DNA of 64,000 nt. Origin: Nocardia sp. alder85J (lineage in GTDB: Bacteria; Actinomycetota; Actinomycetes; Mycobacteriales; Mycobacteriaceae). The position numbers were made by a program, and so were the translations under genes. Where the stretch lies: the NCBI RefSeq assembly GCF_020176955.2, contig NZ_JAIUCZ020000001.1:744001-808000 (forward strand), given 5' to 3'. The notes under the pieces are model-generated. The model made no database searches. It saw only the letters and a list, made by a program, of their open reading frames with translations, and was not told the origin of the DNA. This document shows positions 33,167 to 42,352 of this stretch, in pieces. Numbering within the stretch: the stretch's first letter is position 1; each line of letters starts with the position of its first letter.

Positions 33167-34831
33167 TCATTTCGCGTCGCCGTAGCATTCGACCACGGCC
33201 GTGGTGAACGGGAATCGTACCGGGGTCGCGCCGAAGACGAGACGGCCCGCGGTCTCGGCCGCGCTGCCGATCGCCTCGGCGACCGTCGCGGCCTCCTCCT
33301 CCGGGCAATGCACGATCACCTCGTCGTGCTGGAAGAAGACCAGTTCGGCGCGCAGCCCGGCGCTGGCCATCGCCTGGCGCAGGCCTGCCAGCACGAACAG
33401 CGCCCAGTCGGCGGCGCTGCCCTGCACCACGAAGTTGCGGGTGAAGCGGCCGCGTGCCCGCGCCCTCGGGGTGCTGCCGTAGCCGCCGGAACGCGGCTGT
33501 TCGTCGTCGATCTCGTCGAATGCCGTGGCGGGCGGGCAGGTGCGGCCCAGCCAGGTGCGCACGAGCCGGCCCTCCTCACCGGCCGCCGCCGCATCGTCGA
33601 CATACGCCATCGCGGCCGGATAGCGGCGGCGCAGTTCGGCCATGTGGGTGAGCGCGTCGCCGGAGGTCTGGCCGTAGATGGCGCCCAGCAGGGCGACCTT
33701 GGCCTGGGCGCGGTCGCCGCCGAAGGCGCGGGCCGCCAGATCCGCGTACATGTCCTCGTCGCGACCGGCCACCTCCATCAGGCCCGGATCGCGTGAGATG
33801 GCCGCGAGCACCCGCGGTTCCATCTGCGCGGCGTCGGCGACCACCAGTCGCCGGCCCGGATCCGCGCGGATCGCCTGCCGCACCACCTTCGGAATTTGCA
33901 GGGCGCCACCACCGTTGGTGGTCCAGCGGCCGGTGACGGTGCCGCCGGGCAGATATTCGGGACGGAACCGGCCGTCATGCACCCACTGGTCGATCCAGGA
34001 CCAGCCGTTGGCCGTGTACAGCCGGTACAGCGACTTGTACGCCAGCAGCGGCGCGACGGCCGGGTGATCGATCTGCTTCAGTTCCCATTTCCTGGTGGAG
34101 GACAACGGAATTCCCACTCTGGCGAAGGCCCGGACGATGTCCTGGGGCAGGTCGGGCCGGACCCGGACGCCCGGCCCGAAGGCGCGCGACACCTCCTCGG
34201 CCAGCTCGGCCATCCGGCGCGGCTCCCCGCCGGGAATGCGCTCGCCCAGTGCGGAATCGAGCAACTCACGATGGATGTCGGCCCGCCAGGGCACCCCCGC
34301 GCGCGACATCTCCGCGGCCACCAGCATGCCGGCCGATTCGGCGGCCAGCAGCAGCCGCATGCGCTGCGGATGCTCGGCCGCGGCGGTGCGGGCCACCTGC
34401 CCGGCGTACACCTCCAGCAGGGCGGTCAGCTCGTCGGTGCCGGACGGCAGCGGAACCGGCCCCGATTCGAACAACGCCGGTTCGGTGTCGGCGCTGCGCG
34501 GCGGCGCGTCCGCGGGCACGGGCAGGCCGTGTGATCGCGCCCAGGCGGCGGCCAGCGAACGCGGCTGCCCCGCCTGCCCCTGCTCGTGACCGATCAGCAG
34601 CGACTCCGCGGCCTCCACGTCGTAGCAGCGGTCGACCCGCACCCCGGCCGCCAGCAGTCGCCGGTAGTTCTCGGCGGTGGCCCGCCAGATCCACCGCTCG
34701 ACCTCCGGTCGCGCCCGGATCGCCTCGGTGAAGGAGGACTCGCGCAGCACCGGACCCGCCGGTCGGCCGGTCGCATCGACCGGGCACAACCGCGCGCCGA
34801 AATCACCGTCGGCCACCACCGCCCATCGCAT
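33167..34831 (-). CDS. Family A DNA polymerase (annotated in relatives as bifunctional 3'-5' exonuclease/DNA polymerase)
   Basis: A 554-aa DNA polymerase related to the Klenow part of Pol I. Motif A: RLVVADAAQMEPRVLAAISR, with the catalytic Asp in VADA; motif B: DRAQAKVALLGAIYGQTSGD (O-helix Lys and Tyr-Gly); motif C: VFFQHDEVIVHCPEEE with the HDE. The N-terminal 170 residues correspond to the exonuclease fold, but I see no D-x-E proofreading pair, so proofreading is doubtful. No 5'-nuclease domain is present. The main polA is elsewhere; this is the second, actinobacterial-type copy, probably for repair. Start ATG 34831; a longer in-frame start is less likely. Confidence 0.9.
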   Translation of the reverse strand: MRWAVVADGDFGARLCPVDATGRPAGPVLRESSFTEAIRARPEVERWIWRATAENYRRLLAAGVRVDRCYDVEAAESLLIGHEQGQAGQPRSLAAAWARSHGLPVPADAPPRSADTEPALFESGPVPLPSGTDELTALLEVYAGQVARTAAAEHPQRMRLLLAAESAGMLVAAEMSRAGVPWRADIHRELLDSALGERIPGGEPRRMAELAEEVSRAFGPGVRVRPDLPQDIVRAFARVGIPLSSTRKWELKQIDHPAVAPLLAYKSLYRLYTANGWSWIDQWVHDGRFRPEYLPGGTVTGRWTTNGGGALQIPKVVRQAIRADPGRRLVVADAAQMEPRVLAAISRDPGLMEVAGRDEDMYADLAARAFGGDRAQAKVALLGAIYGQTSGDALTHMAELRRRYPAAMAYVDDAAAAGEEGRLVRTWLGRTCPPATAFDEIDDEQPRSGGYGSTPRARARGRFTRNFVVQGSAADWALFVLAGLRQAMASAGLRAELVFFQHDEVIVHCPEEEAATVAEAIGSAAETAGRLVFGATPVRFPFTTAVVECYGDAK

Positions 34832-35091
34832 ACCCGTCAGTCTGGCAGTGACCTCGGACAAGTTCGGTTCCGGATGCTCCGGTCGGATTGTTCGTGCGGC
34901 CGGATCCGGTCGCACGGCGGGTGCGGCGACAGACGCCGGCACGCGTCGCCGCAGCGCTGGCCGGGCGGTCGTAACGGGTTGTCGCGGTGCGGGATTGCCG
35001 CTGTCGGTGTGATCGTCAGCAGTTCGCCGTGGAATTCGGCCTCGCCGTCGATGAAGGCTGCGTGCCGCCGGACGGAATGCGTTGTCCCCGT

Positions 35092-35904
35092 TCAGACCTT
35101 CTTGCCGATGGCGCCGTAGAGCGAGACCCGCTTGTCATGGCTCGGCGGGTGCTCGATGCCCTCGTTGCGCCAGCGGTGGATGACCACCACCCCGGGTTCC
35201 AGCAGTTCCAGATTGTCGAAGAAACGGGCCACCTGATCCCGGTTGCGCGGATTGACCGGGATACCGCGGTCGATATAGACCTGCAACAGCCGGGCCATGC
35301 CGTCCGGATCGTCGGCGCCGTCGTCGAACTCCGTGGTGACATGCGACATCGCCAGATACGAGCCGGGAGCCAGTGCGCCCATGAGGGTATCGACGATCTT
35401 GTAGACGTCGCCGGGCACGAAATGCAGCAGCGCCATCATCGACAACGCCACCGGCTTGCTCAGATCCAGGGTGTCGGTCAATTCCTTGGAAGACAGGATT
35501 CCGGCCGGATCCTGGGCCTCGGCCTGCACGTACGCGGTGCGGCCCTGTGCGGTGCTGACCAGCAGCGCGCGCGCGTGCGCGTAGACGATCGGATCGTTGT
35601 CGACGTAGACGACACGCGACTCCGGAGCGAGTTCCTGGGCGACCTGATGCAGATTCGGCTCGGTCGGGATACCAGTCCCGATATCGAGGAACTGCCGGAT
35701 GCCCTGGCCCACCAGGAATTTGGTGGCGTGGTGCATGAATTCGCGATTGGTGCGCGCGGTCAGCCGGACCGACGGGAAGTCACGCAGGGCCTGCTCGGCG
35801 GCGCTGCGGTCGGCCTCGTAGGAGTCCTTGCCGCCGAGGAAGTAGTCGTACATCCGGGCCGGGTGCGCCACGTCGGTATGCAGATCGATAGGGCCGTCGG
35901 GCAC
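35092..35904 (-). CDS. SAM-dependent methyltransferase (DUF574/Methyltransf_19)
   Basis: A 270-aa protein of the large actinobacterial DUF574 group: HPARMYDYFLGGKDSYEADR (about residues 14-33), the SAM motif QFLDIGTGIPTEPNLHQVA, VVYVDNDPIVYAHARALL and SMMALLHFVPGD. The start is GTG 35904 with AAGGAG upstream. The family is expanded in Nocardia and Streptomyces and lacks assigned substrates. It stands alone. Confidence 0.9.
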   Translation of the reverse strand: MPDGPIDLHTDVAHPARMYDYFLGGKDSYEADRSAAEQALRDFPSVRLTARTNREFMHHATKFLVGQGIRQFLDIGTGIPTEPNLHQVAQELAPESRVVYVDNDPIVYAHARALLVSTAQGRTAYVQAEAQDPAGILSSKELTDTLDLSKPVALSMMALLHFVPGDVYKIVDTLMGALAPGSYLAMSHVTTEFDDGADDPDGMARLLQVYIDRGIPVNPRNRDQVARFFDNLELLEPGVVVIHRWRNEGIEHPPSHDKRVSLYGAIGKKV

Positions 35905-36032
35905 AGCAACATCTCCTTGGTGACGCGGGGATCTCTATTACGCAGATATACCGTATCGGGCCAAGCGGCCCAACGAAATCCGACGGACTGCCCGGAATTT
36001 GCCACCCGCGCCCGGGAAAGTCGGCGGCCGGC

Positions 36033-37292
36033 TCACCCGCGGCCGCCGGCGCGGCCGAGCAGCAGGGCGCGCTCGGCGGCATTGGCGGTGAGTGCGGCGG
36101 CCGTGGCGAATTCGCCGCGGGCCTCCTCGGTCCGGCCCAGCCGGGCCAGCAGATCCCCGCGCACGGCGTGCAGCAGGTGGTAGCCGTCGAGCCGGCCGGT
36201 CTTCGCGACCACGTCGGCCACCTCGAGCCCAGCGGCCGGACCGTACACCATCGCCACCGCCACCGCCCGGTTCAGTTCCACCACCGGCGACGGAAACCGT
36301 TCTGCGAGAATCGCATACAGTCCGGCGATGCGCCGCCAATCGGTGTCGGCGGCGGTCGGGGCCATGGCGTGGGCGGCGGCGATCGCGGCCTGCAGCGTGT
36401 AGCGGCCCGGCGGGCGGGCCTGCGCGGTGTCCAGCGATCGGGCCCGGCCCAGGGCTGCGAAGCCGCGGCGGATGTACAGGTGGTTCCACCGCGAGCGGTC
36501 CTGATCGGCCAGCAGCACCGGATCCTGGTCCGGTCCGCCGCGGGCGCCCAGCCGCGACGCCTGCAACTCCAGCAGCGCCGCCAAACCGTGCACCTCCGGT
36601 TCGCCGGGCAGCAGCCCGGCCAGGATGCGGGCCATGCGCACGGCGTCCTCGCACAGTTCGGTGCGCATCCAGGCCGCGCCCGCGGTGGCGGTGTAGCCCT
36701 CGTTGAAGATCAGGTAGAGCACCTCGAGGACGGCGTCCAGCCGCACCGCCAGCTCCGGTCCCGACGGCACCTCGTACGGCACCCGTTTCGCGGTAATGGT
36801 GCGTTTGGCTCGGACGATCCTCTGTGCGACAGTCGATTCCGAGACCAGATAGGCGCGCGCGATCTCCTCGGTGGTCAGGCCCCCGATCATCCGCAGGGTC
36901 AGCGCCACCTGGGCCGGGCGGGTCAGGACCGGATGGCAGGCGGTGAACATCATCCGCAGCAGATCGTCCTGGGGCGGCTGCTCCGGCGGCGTGCGCTGCT
37001 CGATCACCAGGTCGTGACCGAGCAGCGCCAGTTTGCGGGTGAAGGTGGCGTGGCGGCGGATCCGGTCGATGCCGCGGTGTTTGGCGGTGAGCATCAGCCA
37101 GCCGCCCGGATTCTGCGGAATCCCGTCGCGCGGCCACTGTTCGAGGGCCGCGACCAGGGCGTCCTGGGCGAGTTCCTCGGCGGCGCCGATATCGCCGACG
37201 ATCCGGGTCAGTCCCGCCACCAGGCGGGGCCATTCGATCCGCCACGCGGCCTCCACCGCGCGGCGCGCCGCCTCCGCACTCGTTCCGGTCAC
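36033..37292 (-). CDS. ECF42-type RNA polymerase sigma factor with C-terminal TPR-like extension
   Basis: A 419-aa sigma factor, far longer than a usual ECF. Region 2: GAAEELAQDALVAALEQWPR and PGGWLMLTAKHRGIDRIRR; region 4: LTLRMIGGLTTEEIARAYLV and SESTVAQRIVRAKRTI (to about residue 165). The C-terminal 250 residues (FNEGYTATAGAAWMRTELCE, GRYTLQAAIAAAHAMAPTAA) are the helical repeats of ECF42. ECF42 factors replace an anti-sigma factor with this extension and pair with DGPF/YCII proteins; one lies 10 bp upstream. The ATG at 37292 follows that gene directly. Confidence 0.92.
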   Translation of the reverse strand: MTGTSAEAARRAVEAAWRIEWPRLVAGLTRIVGDIGAAEELAQDALVAALEQWPRDGIPQNPGGWLMLTAKHRGIDRIRRHATFTRKLALLGHDLVIEQRTPPEQPPQDDLLRMMFTACHPVLTRPAQVALTLRMIGGLTTEEIARAYLVSESTVAQRIVRAKRTITAKRVPYEVPSGPELAVRLDAVLEVLYLIFNEGYTATAGAAWMRTELCEDAVRMARILAGLLPGEPEVHGLAALLELQASRLGARGGPDQDPVLLADQDRSRWNHLYIRRGFAALGRARSLDTAQARPPGRYTLQAAIAAAHAMAPTAADTDWRRIAGLYAILAERFPSPVVELNRAVAVAMVYGPAAGLEVADVVAKTGRLDGYHLLHAVRGDLLARLGRTEEARGEFATAAALTANAAERALLLGRAGGRG

Positions 37293-37302
37293 CGCCGGCC
37301 GC

Positions 37303-37659
37303 TCACTCCGGCTCGACGACTTGCCGGACCTCGACCTCGATGTCCCACTCCGGGCCGTGGATGCGCAGGAACCGGGAGGACCACTCCACCGCCTCGTCCT
37401 GGGAGCGGGTCTGCAACAGGCAGTAGCCGCCGATGACCTCCTTGGCCTCGGTGAACGGCCCGTCCACGACCGTCTGCACGCCGCCGGTCTGCCGGATGCG
37501 CACGCCCTCCTCGATCGGCCGCAGTCCGGCGGTGTCGAGCAGCACGCCCGCCTTGGTCATCTCCTCCAGCAGTGTGCCCATGTCCTCCATCAGCCGTTCG
37601 TCCGGTCCGTCCACCGGGGTGGCGGCGGGGTCGAGGCGAATCAGGGTCAGGTAGCGCAT
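37303..37659 (-). CDS. YCII/DGPF domain protein, partner of the ECF42 sigma factor
   Basis: A 118-aa single-domain protein: RYLTLIRLDPAATPVDGPDE at the start, then LDTAGLRPIEEGVRI, the signature VVDGPFTEAKEVIGGYCLLQ (about residues 64-83, with DGPF) and SRFLRIHGPEWDIEVEVRQ. Proteins of this type are genetically tied to ECF42 sigma factors and are often the main regulon member. It is the first gene of the pair. Enzymatic role unknown. Confidence 0.92.
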   Translation of the reverse strand: MRYLTLIRLDPAATPVDGPDERLMEDMGTLLEEMTKAGVLLDTAGLRPIEEGVRIRQTGGVQTVVDGPFTEAKEVIGGYCLLQTRSQDEAVEWSSRFLRIHGPEWDIEVEVRQVVEPE

Positions 37660-37760
37660 CTCGGCATCCTCTCGTGTCGATGGGGCAGGCCGACTGTCGG
37701 CCCCTGCATACTCCTCGAACGAGAACCGAGGTCGATCGACCCGATGTACTGTGATGTCGG

Positions 37761-38636
37761 TCACAAATCTTGGACCGGATGCAGTAGTCGCGCGAGCAGT
37801 TCCTCGGTGACCTTCGTGAGACGCCGCGCCGCCTGCGGGTCGAGAGTGGGCAGTGCGGGATCGACCCGATTGCCGCGATCGATCGCGGTCAGCGGTTCGG
37901 ACGGCGGGTGGTCGATGAAATCGCTGATCGGCGCGATGGATTCGGCGATGGGCCGGGCCCGCGCCGCGGCGGCGAGCCGGAGCAGCATCCGCACCGGCCA
38001 CGCCAAGGGGGACAGGTCGCCGCTGCGGGTGAAGCCGGGGTGGTACATGACGAACCGGGCCCGTCCGGCCTCTTGCTGCGCGAAGCCGACCCCGAGCAGG
38101 TCGTTGGCGCGGGCGCCCTGGACCATCGCCCGAATCGAGCTGTAGCGGCCGGTCAGCTGGAGATCGTCCCAGTCGATCGAACCGGCCGTGGTGCCGACCC
38201 CGGCCACCGCCACGATGACCGGATCCGGCGCCGCGTCCAGTACCGGTCGCAGCCCTCGCGAGAGCAGATAGCGGCTCAGGTAATACAGGGCGAAGGTGTA
38301 CTCCAGCCCGTCGGCGGTCTCCCGGCGGCGCGGGCTGTGCCGGTTCGCGAACAGCAGCAGCGCGTCGACGACGGGGTACCGCGCGACGATCTCGTCGATG
38401 ACCCGCCGGTTCTCGGCCACCGAACTGAGGTCCGCGCGCACGATGTGCAGCCGGTCCGCGGCGCCGAGGTGCTCGGCGGCCTCGCCGAGCGCGGCGATCT
38501 TCGCCGGATTGCTGCCGACGGCGACCAGCCGGTCACCGCGGGCCAGCCGGGCCAGTGTCACCGCCCTGCCCATGCCATCGGTGGCTCCGCTGACGACAAT
38601 GGTCCTACCCGGATCGGGCGTGGTGGAATCTGCCAT
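37761..38636 (-). CDS. SDR family NAD(P)-binding protein
   Basis: A 291-aa Rossmann protein: TIVVSGATDGMGRAVTLARL (about residues 12-31) with the TGxxxGxG pattern, VRADLSSVAENRRVIDEI and LLLFANRH in place of the usual NAG. The active-site Tyr region resembles LQLTGRYSSIRAMVQGARAN with Tyr and a shifted Lys position (Gln instead of Lys), so classical SDR catalysis is uncertain. It is divergent from the HxlR regulator by 47 bp, suggesting regulation by it. Confidence 0.85.
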   Translation of the reverse strand: MADSTTPDPGRTIVVSGATDGMGRAVTLARLARGDRLVAVGSNPAKIAALGEAAEHLGAADRLHIVRADLSSVAENRRVIDEIVARYPVVDALLLFANRHSPRRRETADGLEYTFALYYLSRYLLSRGLRPVLDAAPDPVIVAVAGVGTTAGSIDWDDLQLTGRYSSIRAMVQGARANDLLGVGFAQQEAGRARFVMYHPGFTRSGDLSPLAWPVRMLLRLAAAARARPIAESIAPISDFIDHPPSEPLTAIDRGNRVDPALPTLDPQAARRLTKVTEELLARLLHPVQDL

Positions 38637-38683
38637 GTGCCGATCATCGATACTTCCGTGGACCGGCGAAAGAAGGCAGTTCG

Positions 38684-39112
38684 ATGTCAGGTACGCACAC
38701 CGATGTGCCCTCGATGCTGGCCTACCGGCTGCCGGCGCCCGTGCCGGCCGCCGAGCACGCGGAGTGTCCCGTCACCGACGTGCTGCGCCGGGTGGGCGAC
38801 AAATGGTCGGTCCTGGTGCTGGTGTCGCTGGGTGACCGCCGCCGCCGGTTCAACGAATTGCACCGCTCGATCGAGCACATCAGCCAGCGCATGCTGACCC
38901 GCACGCTGCGAATCCTGGAGCAGGACGGCCTGATCGAGCGCGAAGTGCACCCGACCGTGCCGCCCGGCGTCGAATACGGCCTGACCCCGCTGGGCCGCGG
39001 ACTGCTGGTCCCGCTGTCCGCCCTGGCGGACTGGGCCGTGGCGAACCACCACCACATCGAGACCGCTCGCGGCCGGGTGGACCGGTCGTGGGAGGCCACC
39101 GACGCGCGCTGA
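38684..39112 (+). CDS. HxlR family transcriptional regulator
   Basis: A 142-aa winged-helix protein: ECPVTDVLRRVGDKWSVLVL with the typical CPV start at about residue 28, RRRFNELHRSIEHISQRMLT and LEQDGLIEREVHPTVPPGVE. HxlR proteins often sense aldehydes or redox state. It is divergent from the SDR-like gene at 38636 and probably controls it. The ATG at 38684 is accepted; a second ATG ten codons later also exists. Confidence 0.92.
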   Translation: MSGTHTDVPSMLAYRLPAPVPAAEHAECPVTDVLRRVGDKWSVLVLVSLGDRRRRFNELHRSIEHISQRMLTRTLRILEQDGLIEREVHPTVPPGVEYGLTPLGRGLLVPLSALADWAVANHHHIETARGRVDRSWEATDAR

Positions 39113-39364
39113 CCGTTCGTCGCGGACAGGCCGGTGGCGGGTTCCGGATCGTGCGAGCCCGGCGAATTCACCGCACCAGCAGGTTCTGCGGACGTGTGGG
39201 TGTCCGCGTAGGTGGGTCGGCTCCTCCGTCGACTGCACTCGGGCTGGTCGGGTGGTTGCGGGGTGGCGGCCGATGGGTTCTGCGCGCGGGGCCGGCAGTC
39301 ACTCCGGTGGCGGGTTCGGAGGATGCGCCGCTGCGGGTTTCGGCGGGGTGCGCGGGCCGACGGT

Positions 39365-40237
39365 TCAGTCGCGGAGCACGTCGAACACCGCGGTTTCGTC
39401 GCGATCGCCGTGACCGGCCGCGACCGGGCGGGCCAGCTGCTCGCGGGCGGCGCGGCCGAGGGCGGCGGGGGCGCCTACGCTGTCGGCCAGTTCGACGCCG
39501 ATACGGGTGTCCTTCAGTCGCAGGGCGGCGGTGAAGGCGATGTCCTCGTCGCGGCGGCCGTCGAGCATGCCGCGGCTCGCGCGGATCACCGTCGGGCTGG
39601 CGGCGCCGCCCCGGCTCAGGGTGCCGACCACCGTCTCGAGGTCCAGCCCGGCCAGTTCCGCGGTGCGCAAGGCCTCGGCGGTGGCGGCGAGTTGGACCGA
39701 TCCCAGCAGGTTCTGAATCAGTTTGTAGGTGGTTCCGGCGCCGATGCCGCCGAATCGGACGATGTTGTCGCACAACGGTTCCAGCAACGGCCGCAGTTCC
39801 GGCAGCAGGTCCTCGCCGACACCGGCGAAGAGGGTGAGGCGCCCTGCGGCCGCGGCGTCGGGGAGGCCTGTCACCGGGCAGTCGACGTAGCGGAAGCCTT
39901 GTGCGGCAGCATGTTCGGCGAGGTCCAGCACCCACGGGCGGGACAGGGTGGAACATTCGACGGCGAATGCGTTCGGGGCGGTGGCGGCCAGCGCTCCGGT
40001 GTCGCCGAGCCAGACCGCGCGTGAGGCGACGTCGTCGGCGACCATGGCGAAGACGGCCTCGGCGCCCTCGGCAGCGGCCCTGGGGGTGTCCGCCGCGGTG
40101 GCGCCGGCGGCGACCACGGGGGCCACCTTCTCCGGTGACCGGTTGAAGACCCGCACCCGATGCCCGGCGGTCACCAGTCGCGTCGCCATCCCGGATCCCA
40201 TCCGGCTGCCCGCGCCGAGGAATGCAATCGTCGCCAT
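39365..40237 (-). CDS. NAD(P)-dependent beta-hydroxyacid dehydrogenase family protein
   Basis: A 290-aa protein of the 3-hydroxyisobutyrate dehydrogenase family: TIAFLGAGSRMGSGMATRLV with the GxGxMG-like Rossmann loop, VRVFNRSPEKVAPVVAAGAT, YVDCPVTGLPDAAAAGRLTL (in the family DAPVSG, about residues 117-136) and the catalytic lysine in GAGTTYKLIQNLLGSVQL. A classical DAPVSGG serine is Thr here. Oxidises or reduces a beta-hydroxy acid or imine. Start ATG 40237. It stands alone; its 5' side faces the Gly/Pro-rich protein gene. Confidence 0.9.
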   Translation of the reverse strand: MATIAFLGAGSRMGSGMATRLVTAGHRVRVFNRSPEKVAPVVAAGATAADTPRAAAEGAEAVFAMVADDVASRAVWLGDTGALAATAPNAFAVECSTLSRPWVLDLAEHAAAQGFRYVDCPVTGLPDAAAAGRLTLFAGVGEDLLPELRPLLEPLCDNIVRFGGIGAGTTYKLIQNLLGSVQLAATAEALRTAELAGLDLETVVGTLSRGGAASPTVIRASRGMLDGRRDEDIAFTAALRLKDTRIGVELADSVGAPAALGRAAREQLARPVAAGHGDRDETAVFDVLRD

Positions 40238-40405
40238 TGCCCGGACCCTACCGGCGTGCCCGCCCGGCTCCCGAACCTGGGAGTCGCACGGTTCGAACCG
40301 GACTTTCTCCCAGTCGGTCGCCAGAAAACTGACATTTCCGTCACAGCAACGCCCGGTTCGATTCCTGTAGGCCACGTCGCAGTGGCCGGAGATCGATAGA
40401 AAGGC

Positions 40406-41185
40406 ATGACAGTGGGTTCCACTACACAGGCCGGGCGCCGCCGCGCGGCGGTGGGCCTGGCCGCTGTCGGCGTCATGCTGGCAGCCCCGCTCACCGCACT
40501 GGCGACCTCGGCATCCGCCGACCCGGGCCTGGGCGGATTGATCCAATGTGTCACCGGATCCAGCTGCGGCGGACCGGGAATCCCCCCGGGCGATCCGGAC
40601 CAGCCCGCCCCTCCGCCCGGCAGTCCCGACTGGCCCGGAGCCCCGGACCTGAGCAATCCGGGCGACCCCGGCTATCCGGGCGGGCCGGGTTACCCGGGTG
40701 GGCCCGGGAATCCGGGATATCCGGGTGGACCCGGCTATCCGGGCGGTCCCGGTTACCCCGGTGGACCCGGGTACCCGGGCGGTCCCGGTTACCCCGGTGG
40801 GCCGGGGAATCCGGGTGGGCCCGGGCCGGGTCACCCCGGCGGGCCGGGCGGTGGCCCCGGCGGTCCGGGCAATCCTGGCGGCGGCAATCCCGGCGGTGGT
40901 GGTCCCGGCGGCGGGATGGGAGGTCCCGGTGGTGGTGGTGCTCCCGGGGGTGGCATGGGTGGTCCCGGTGGGGGTGGCCCCGGCGGTGGCATGGGTGGTC
41001 CCGGTGGGGGTGGCCCCGGCGGTGGGATGGGCGGCCCGGGTGGTGGGATGGGCAGCCCGGGTGGTGGGATGGGTGGTCCGGGTGCGGGCAGTCCCGGTGG
41101 TGGCATGGGTGGCCCAGGTGCGGGCACTGGCGGACCCGGCAATTCCGGACCGGGCGGAGTGTGCACCACCGGTCCGACCTGCTGA
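40406..41185 (+). CDS. Secreted Gly/Pro-rich repetitive protein
   Basis: A 259-aa protein. A signal peptide covers residues 1-40 ([20 protein letters not shown], then TSASADPG). Two cysteines follow ([11 protein letters not shown]). The rest is low-complexity: first about ten units of [12 protein letters not shown], then repeats of [10 protein letters not shown], ending GVCTTGPTC with two more cysteines. The triplet-like Gly-x-Pro pattern recalls collagen, but the second half is Gly-rich and not strictly triplet. It is likely a surface or cell-wall protein of low structure. A strong hairpin terminator follows. The repeats could vary in number between strains. Confidence 0.88.
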   Translation: MTVGSTTQAGRRRAAVGLAAVGVMLAAPLTALATSASADPGLGGLIQCVTGSSCGGPGIPPGDPDQPAPPPGSPDWPGAPDLSNPGDPGYPGGPGYPGGPGNPGYPGGPGYPGGPGYPGGPGYPGGPGYPGGPGNPGGPGPGHPGGPGGGPGGPGNPGGGNPGGGGPGGGMGGPGGGGAPGGGMGGPGGGGPGGGMGGPGGGGPGGGMGGPGGGMGSPGGGMGGPGAGSPGGGMGGPGAGTGGPGNSGPGGVCTTGPTC

Positions 41186-41491
41186 ACCGCTGACGGCGAA
41201 ACGGCCACACCCCCGAATCGGGGTGTGGCCGTTCGTGTTCGAACGCTGTGTGTTCATCGTGGGCCGTCGCTGGGCGCTACGGTGTGGTCGGGTGGAGACG
41301 GGTTGCCGGGTATCCATACGAAGGCGGCCGGTGTTCCGGTTGCCGGGGCAACACCCGAGTCAGTTCTGACAGGTACATCCTCGATCTGCGGTCAACCGCA
41401 GTGCCGCCCGCGATCTCGGTGGAACCAGCCGGACGGGCACCGGCTCCGATCGAAGTGAACGATTGTGCTGCAAGCGATTCCGGCTGAACTA
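41186..41491. other. Gene-free stretch between convergent genes
   Basis: Apart from the hairpin at 41201-41232 I see no gene or clear element in these 306 bases. Confidence 0.5.
41201..41232 (+). terminator. Strong hairpin terminator after the Gly/Pro-rich protein gene
   Basis: A perfect 13-bp stem, ACGGCCACACCCC with GGGGTGTGGCCGT, around a 6-base loop (CGAATC). It starts 15 bases after the stop codon. No T-run follows, as is common in actinobacteria; being nearly symmetric it can also serve the opposite strand. Confidence 0.85.
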
Positions 41492-42343
41492 CTAGGGCAC
41501 GCTCGCCAGGTACTCGCGCAGGGTGTGCGGCGGGCGGCCGGTGAAATGCCGGATCGAGTCCGTGACCTGGTACAGCGAGTGGCCGGATCCGATCGCGGCG
41601 AACAGTTTCCACAGGTCGGCGAGGTGGTCGACGACGACCTCGTCGCGGTACAGGTCGGTCGCGGTCTGCCGCCAGCGATCCGGGTCGACATCGACGTAGC
41701 GGACACCGAACGCCTCCGCGGCCCGACCCGCGGTGGTGATCTCGCCTGCCAGCCAGTACACCGGGTCGACCGGGCCCGGGGCCAGCAGCAGCGCGGTGCC
41801 GACGGCGGCGACATCGGCGGCCGCGATCAGCGGCAATACGGTGTCCGGGGAGCCCAGTGGCAGTGCGAGTTCGCCGCAGTGCTCGACCACGACGCGGAGG
41901 TTCTCGAAGAACACCGCCGCGCGCAGGTGCACGGCGCCGATGCCGGCCCGGTCGAGGACTTGTTCGGCCACCCAGTGGCGGCGCATGTGCGGGGTGCCCG
42001 CCGCGGGATCGGAGCCCAGTTGCGAGACCGCGACCACGCGCTCCAGGGCGCTCTCGTGCGCGGCGGCGGCGAAAACGGCTGCGGCGTCCAGCATTCCGGC
42101 CGTGACCGGATAGGTGAAGTAGGCCCGCCGGATGCCGCGGAGGGCGGGCGCCACCGTGCCGATCTCGCGCAGATCGCCCACGACCACCTCGGCGCCGAGC
42201 TCGCGCAGTTCGGCCGCACGGGCATCGTCGGCGCGCACGAACGCCCGGACCGGATGATCGCCGGCGCGCAGCGCCTCGGTGACCCGGCGGCCGGTGCCGC
42301 CCTGCGGTCCACCGGCCGCACCGGTGACGAGAATGGGTTCCAC
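41492..42343 (-). CDS. NmrA-like NAD(P)-binding protein
   Basis: A 283-aa atypical SDR. N-terminus EPILVTGAAGGPQGGTGRRV has the GxxGxxG loop (with a small insertion), then VRAFVRADDARAAELRELGA and EVVVGDLREIGTVAPALRGI, typical of NmrA/TMR-like reductases or redox sensors. No YxxxK site is seen. It lies nine bases downstream of the saccharopine-dehydrogenase-like gene, so they form an operon, both probably under the TetR protein encoded divergently. Confidence 0.88.
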   Translation of the reverse strand: MEPILVTGAAGGPQGGTGRRVTEALRAGDHPVRAFVRADDARAAELRELGAEVVVGDLREIGTVAPALRGIRRAYFTYPVTAGMLDAAAVFAAAAHESALERVVAVSQLGSDPAAGTPHMRRHWVAEQVLDRAGIGAVHLRAAVFFENLRVVVEHCGELALPLGSPDTVLPLIAAADVAAVGTALLLAPGPVDPVYWLAGEITTAGRAAEAFGVRYVDVDPDRWRQTATDLYRDEVVVDHLADLWKLFAAIGSGHSLYQVTDSIRHFTGRPPHTLREYLASVP

Positions 42344-42352
42344 GGTGACTCC

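Noticed and set aside
40551-41208. Pro/His-rich minus-strand frames opposite the Gly/Pro-rich protein
   Set aside because: They only mirror the repeat coding sequence; the plus strand has a signal peptide, a start and a terminator in the right place.
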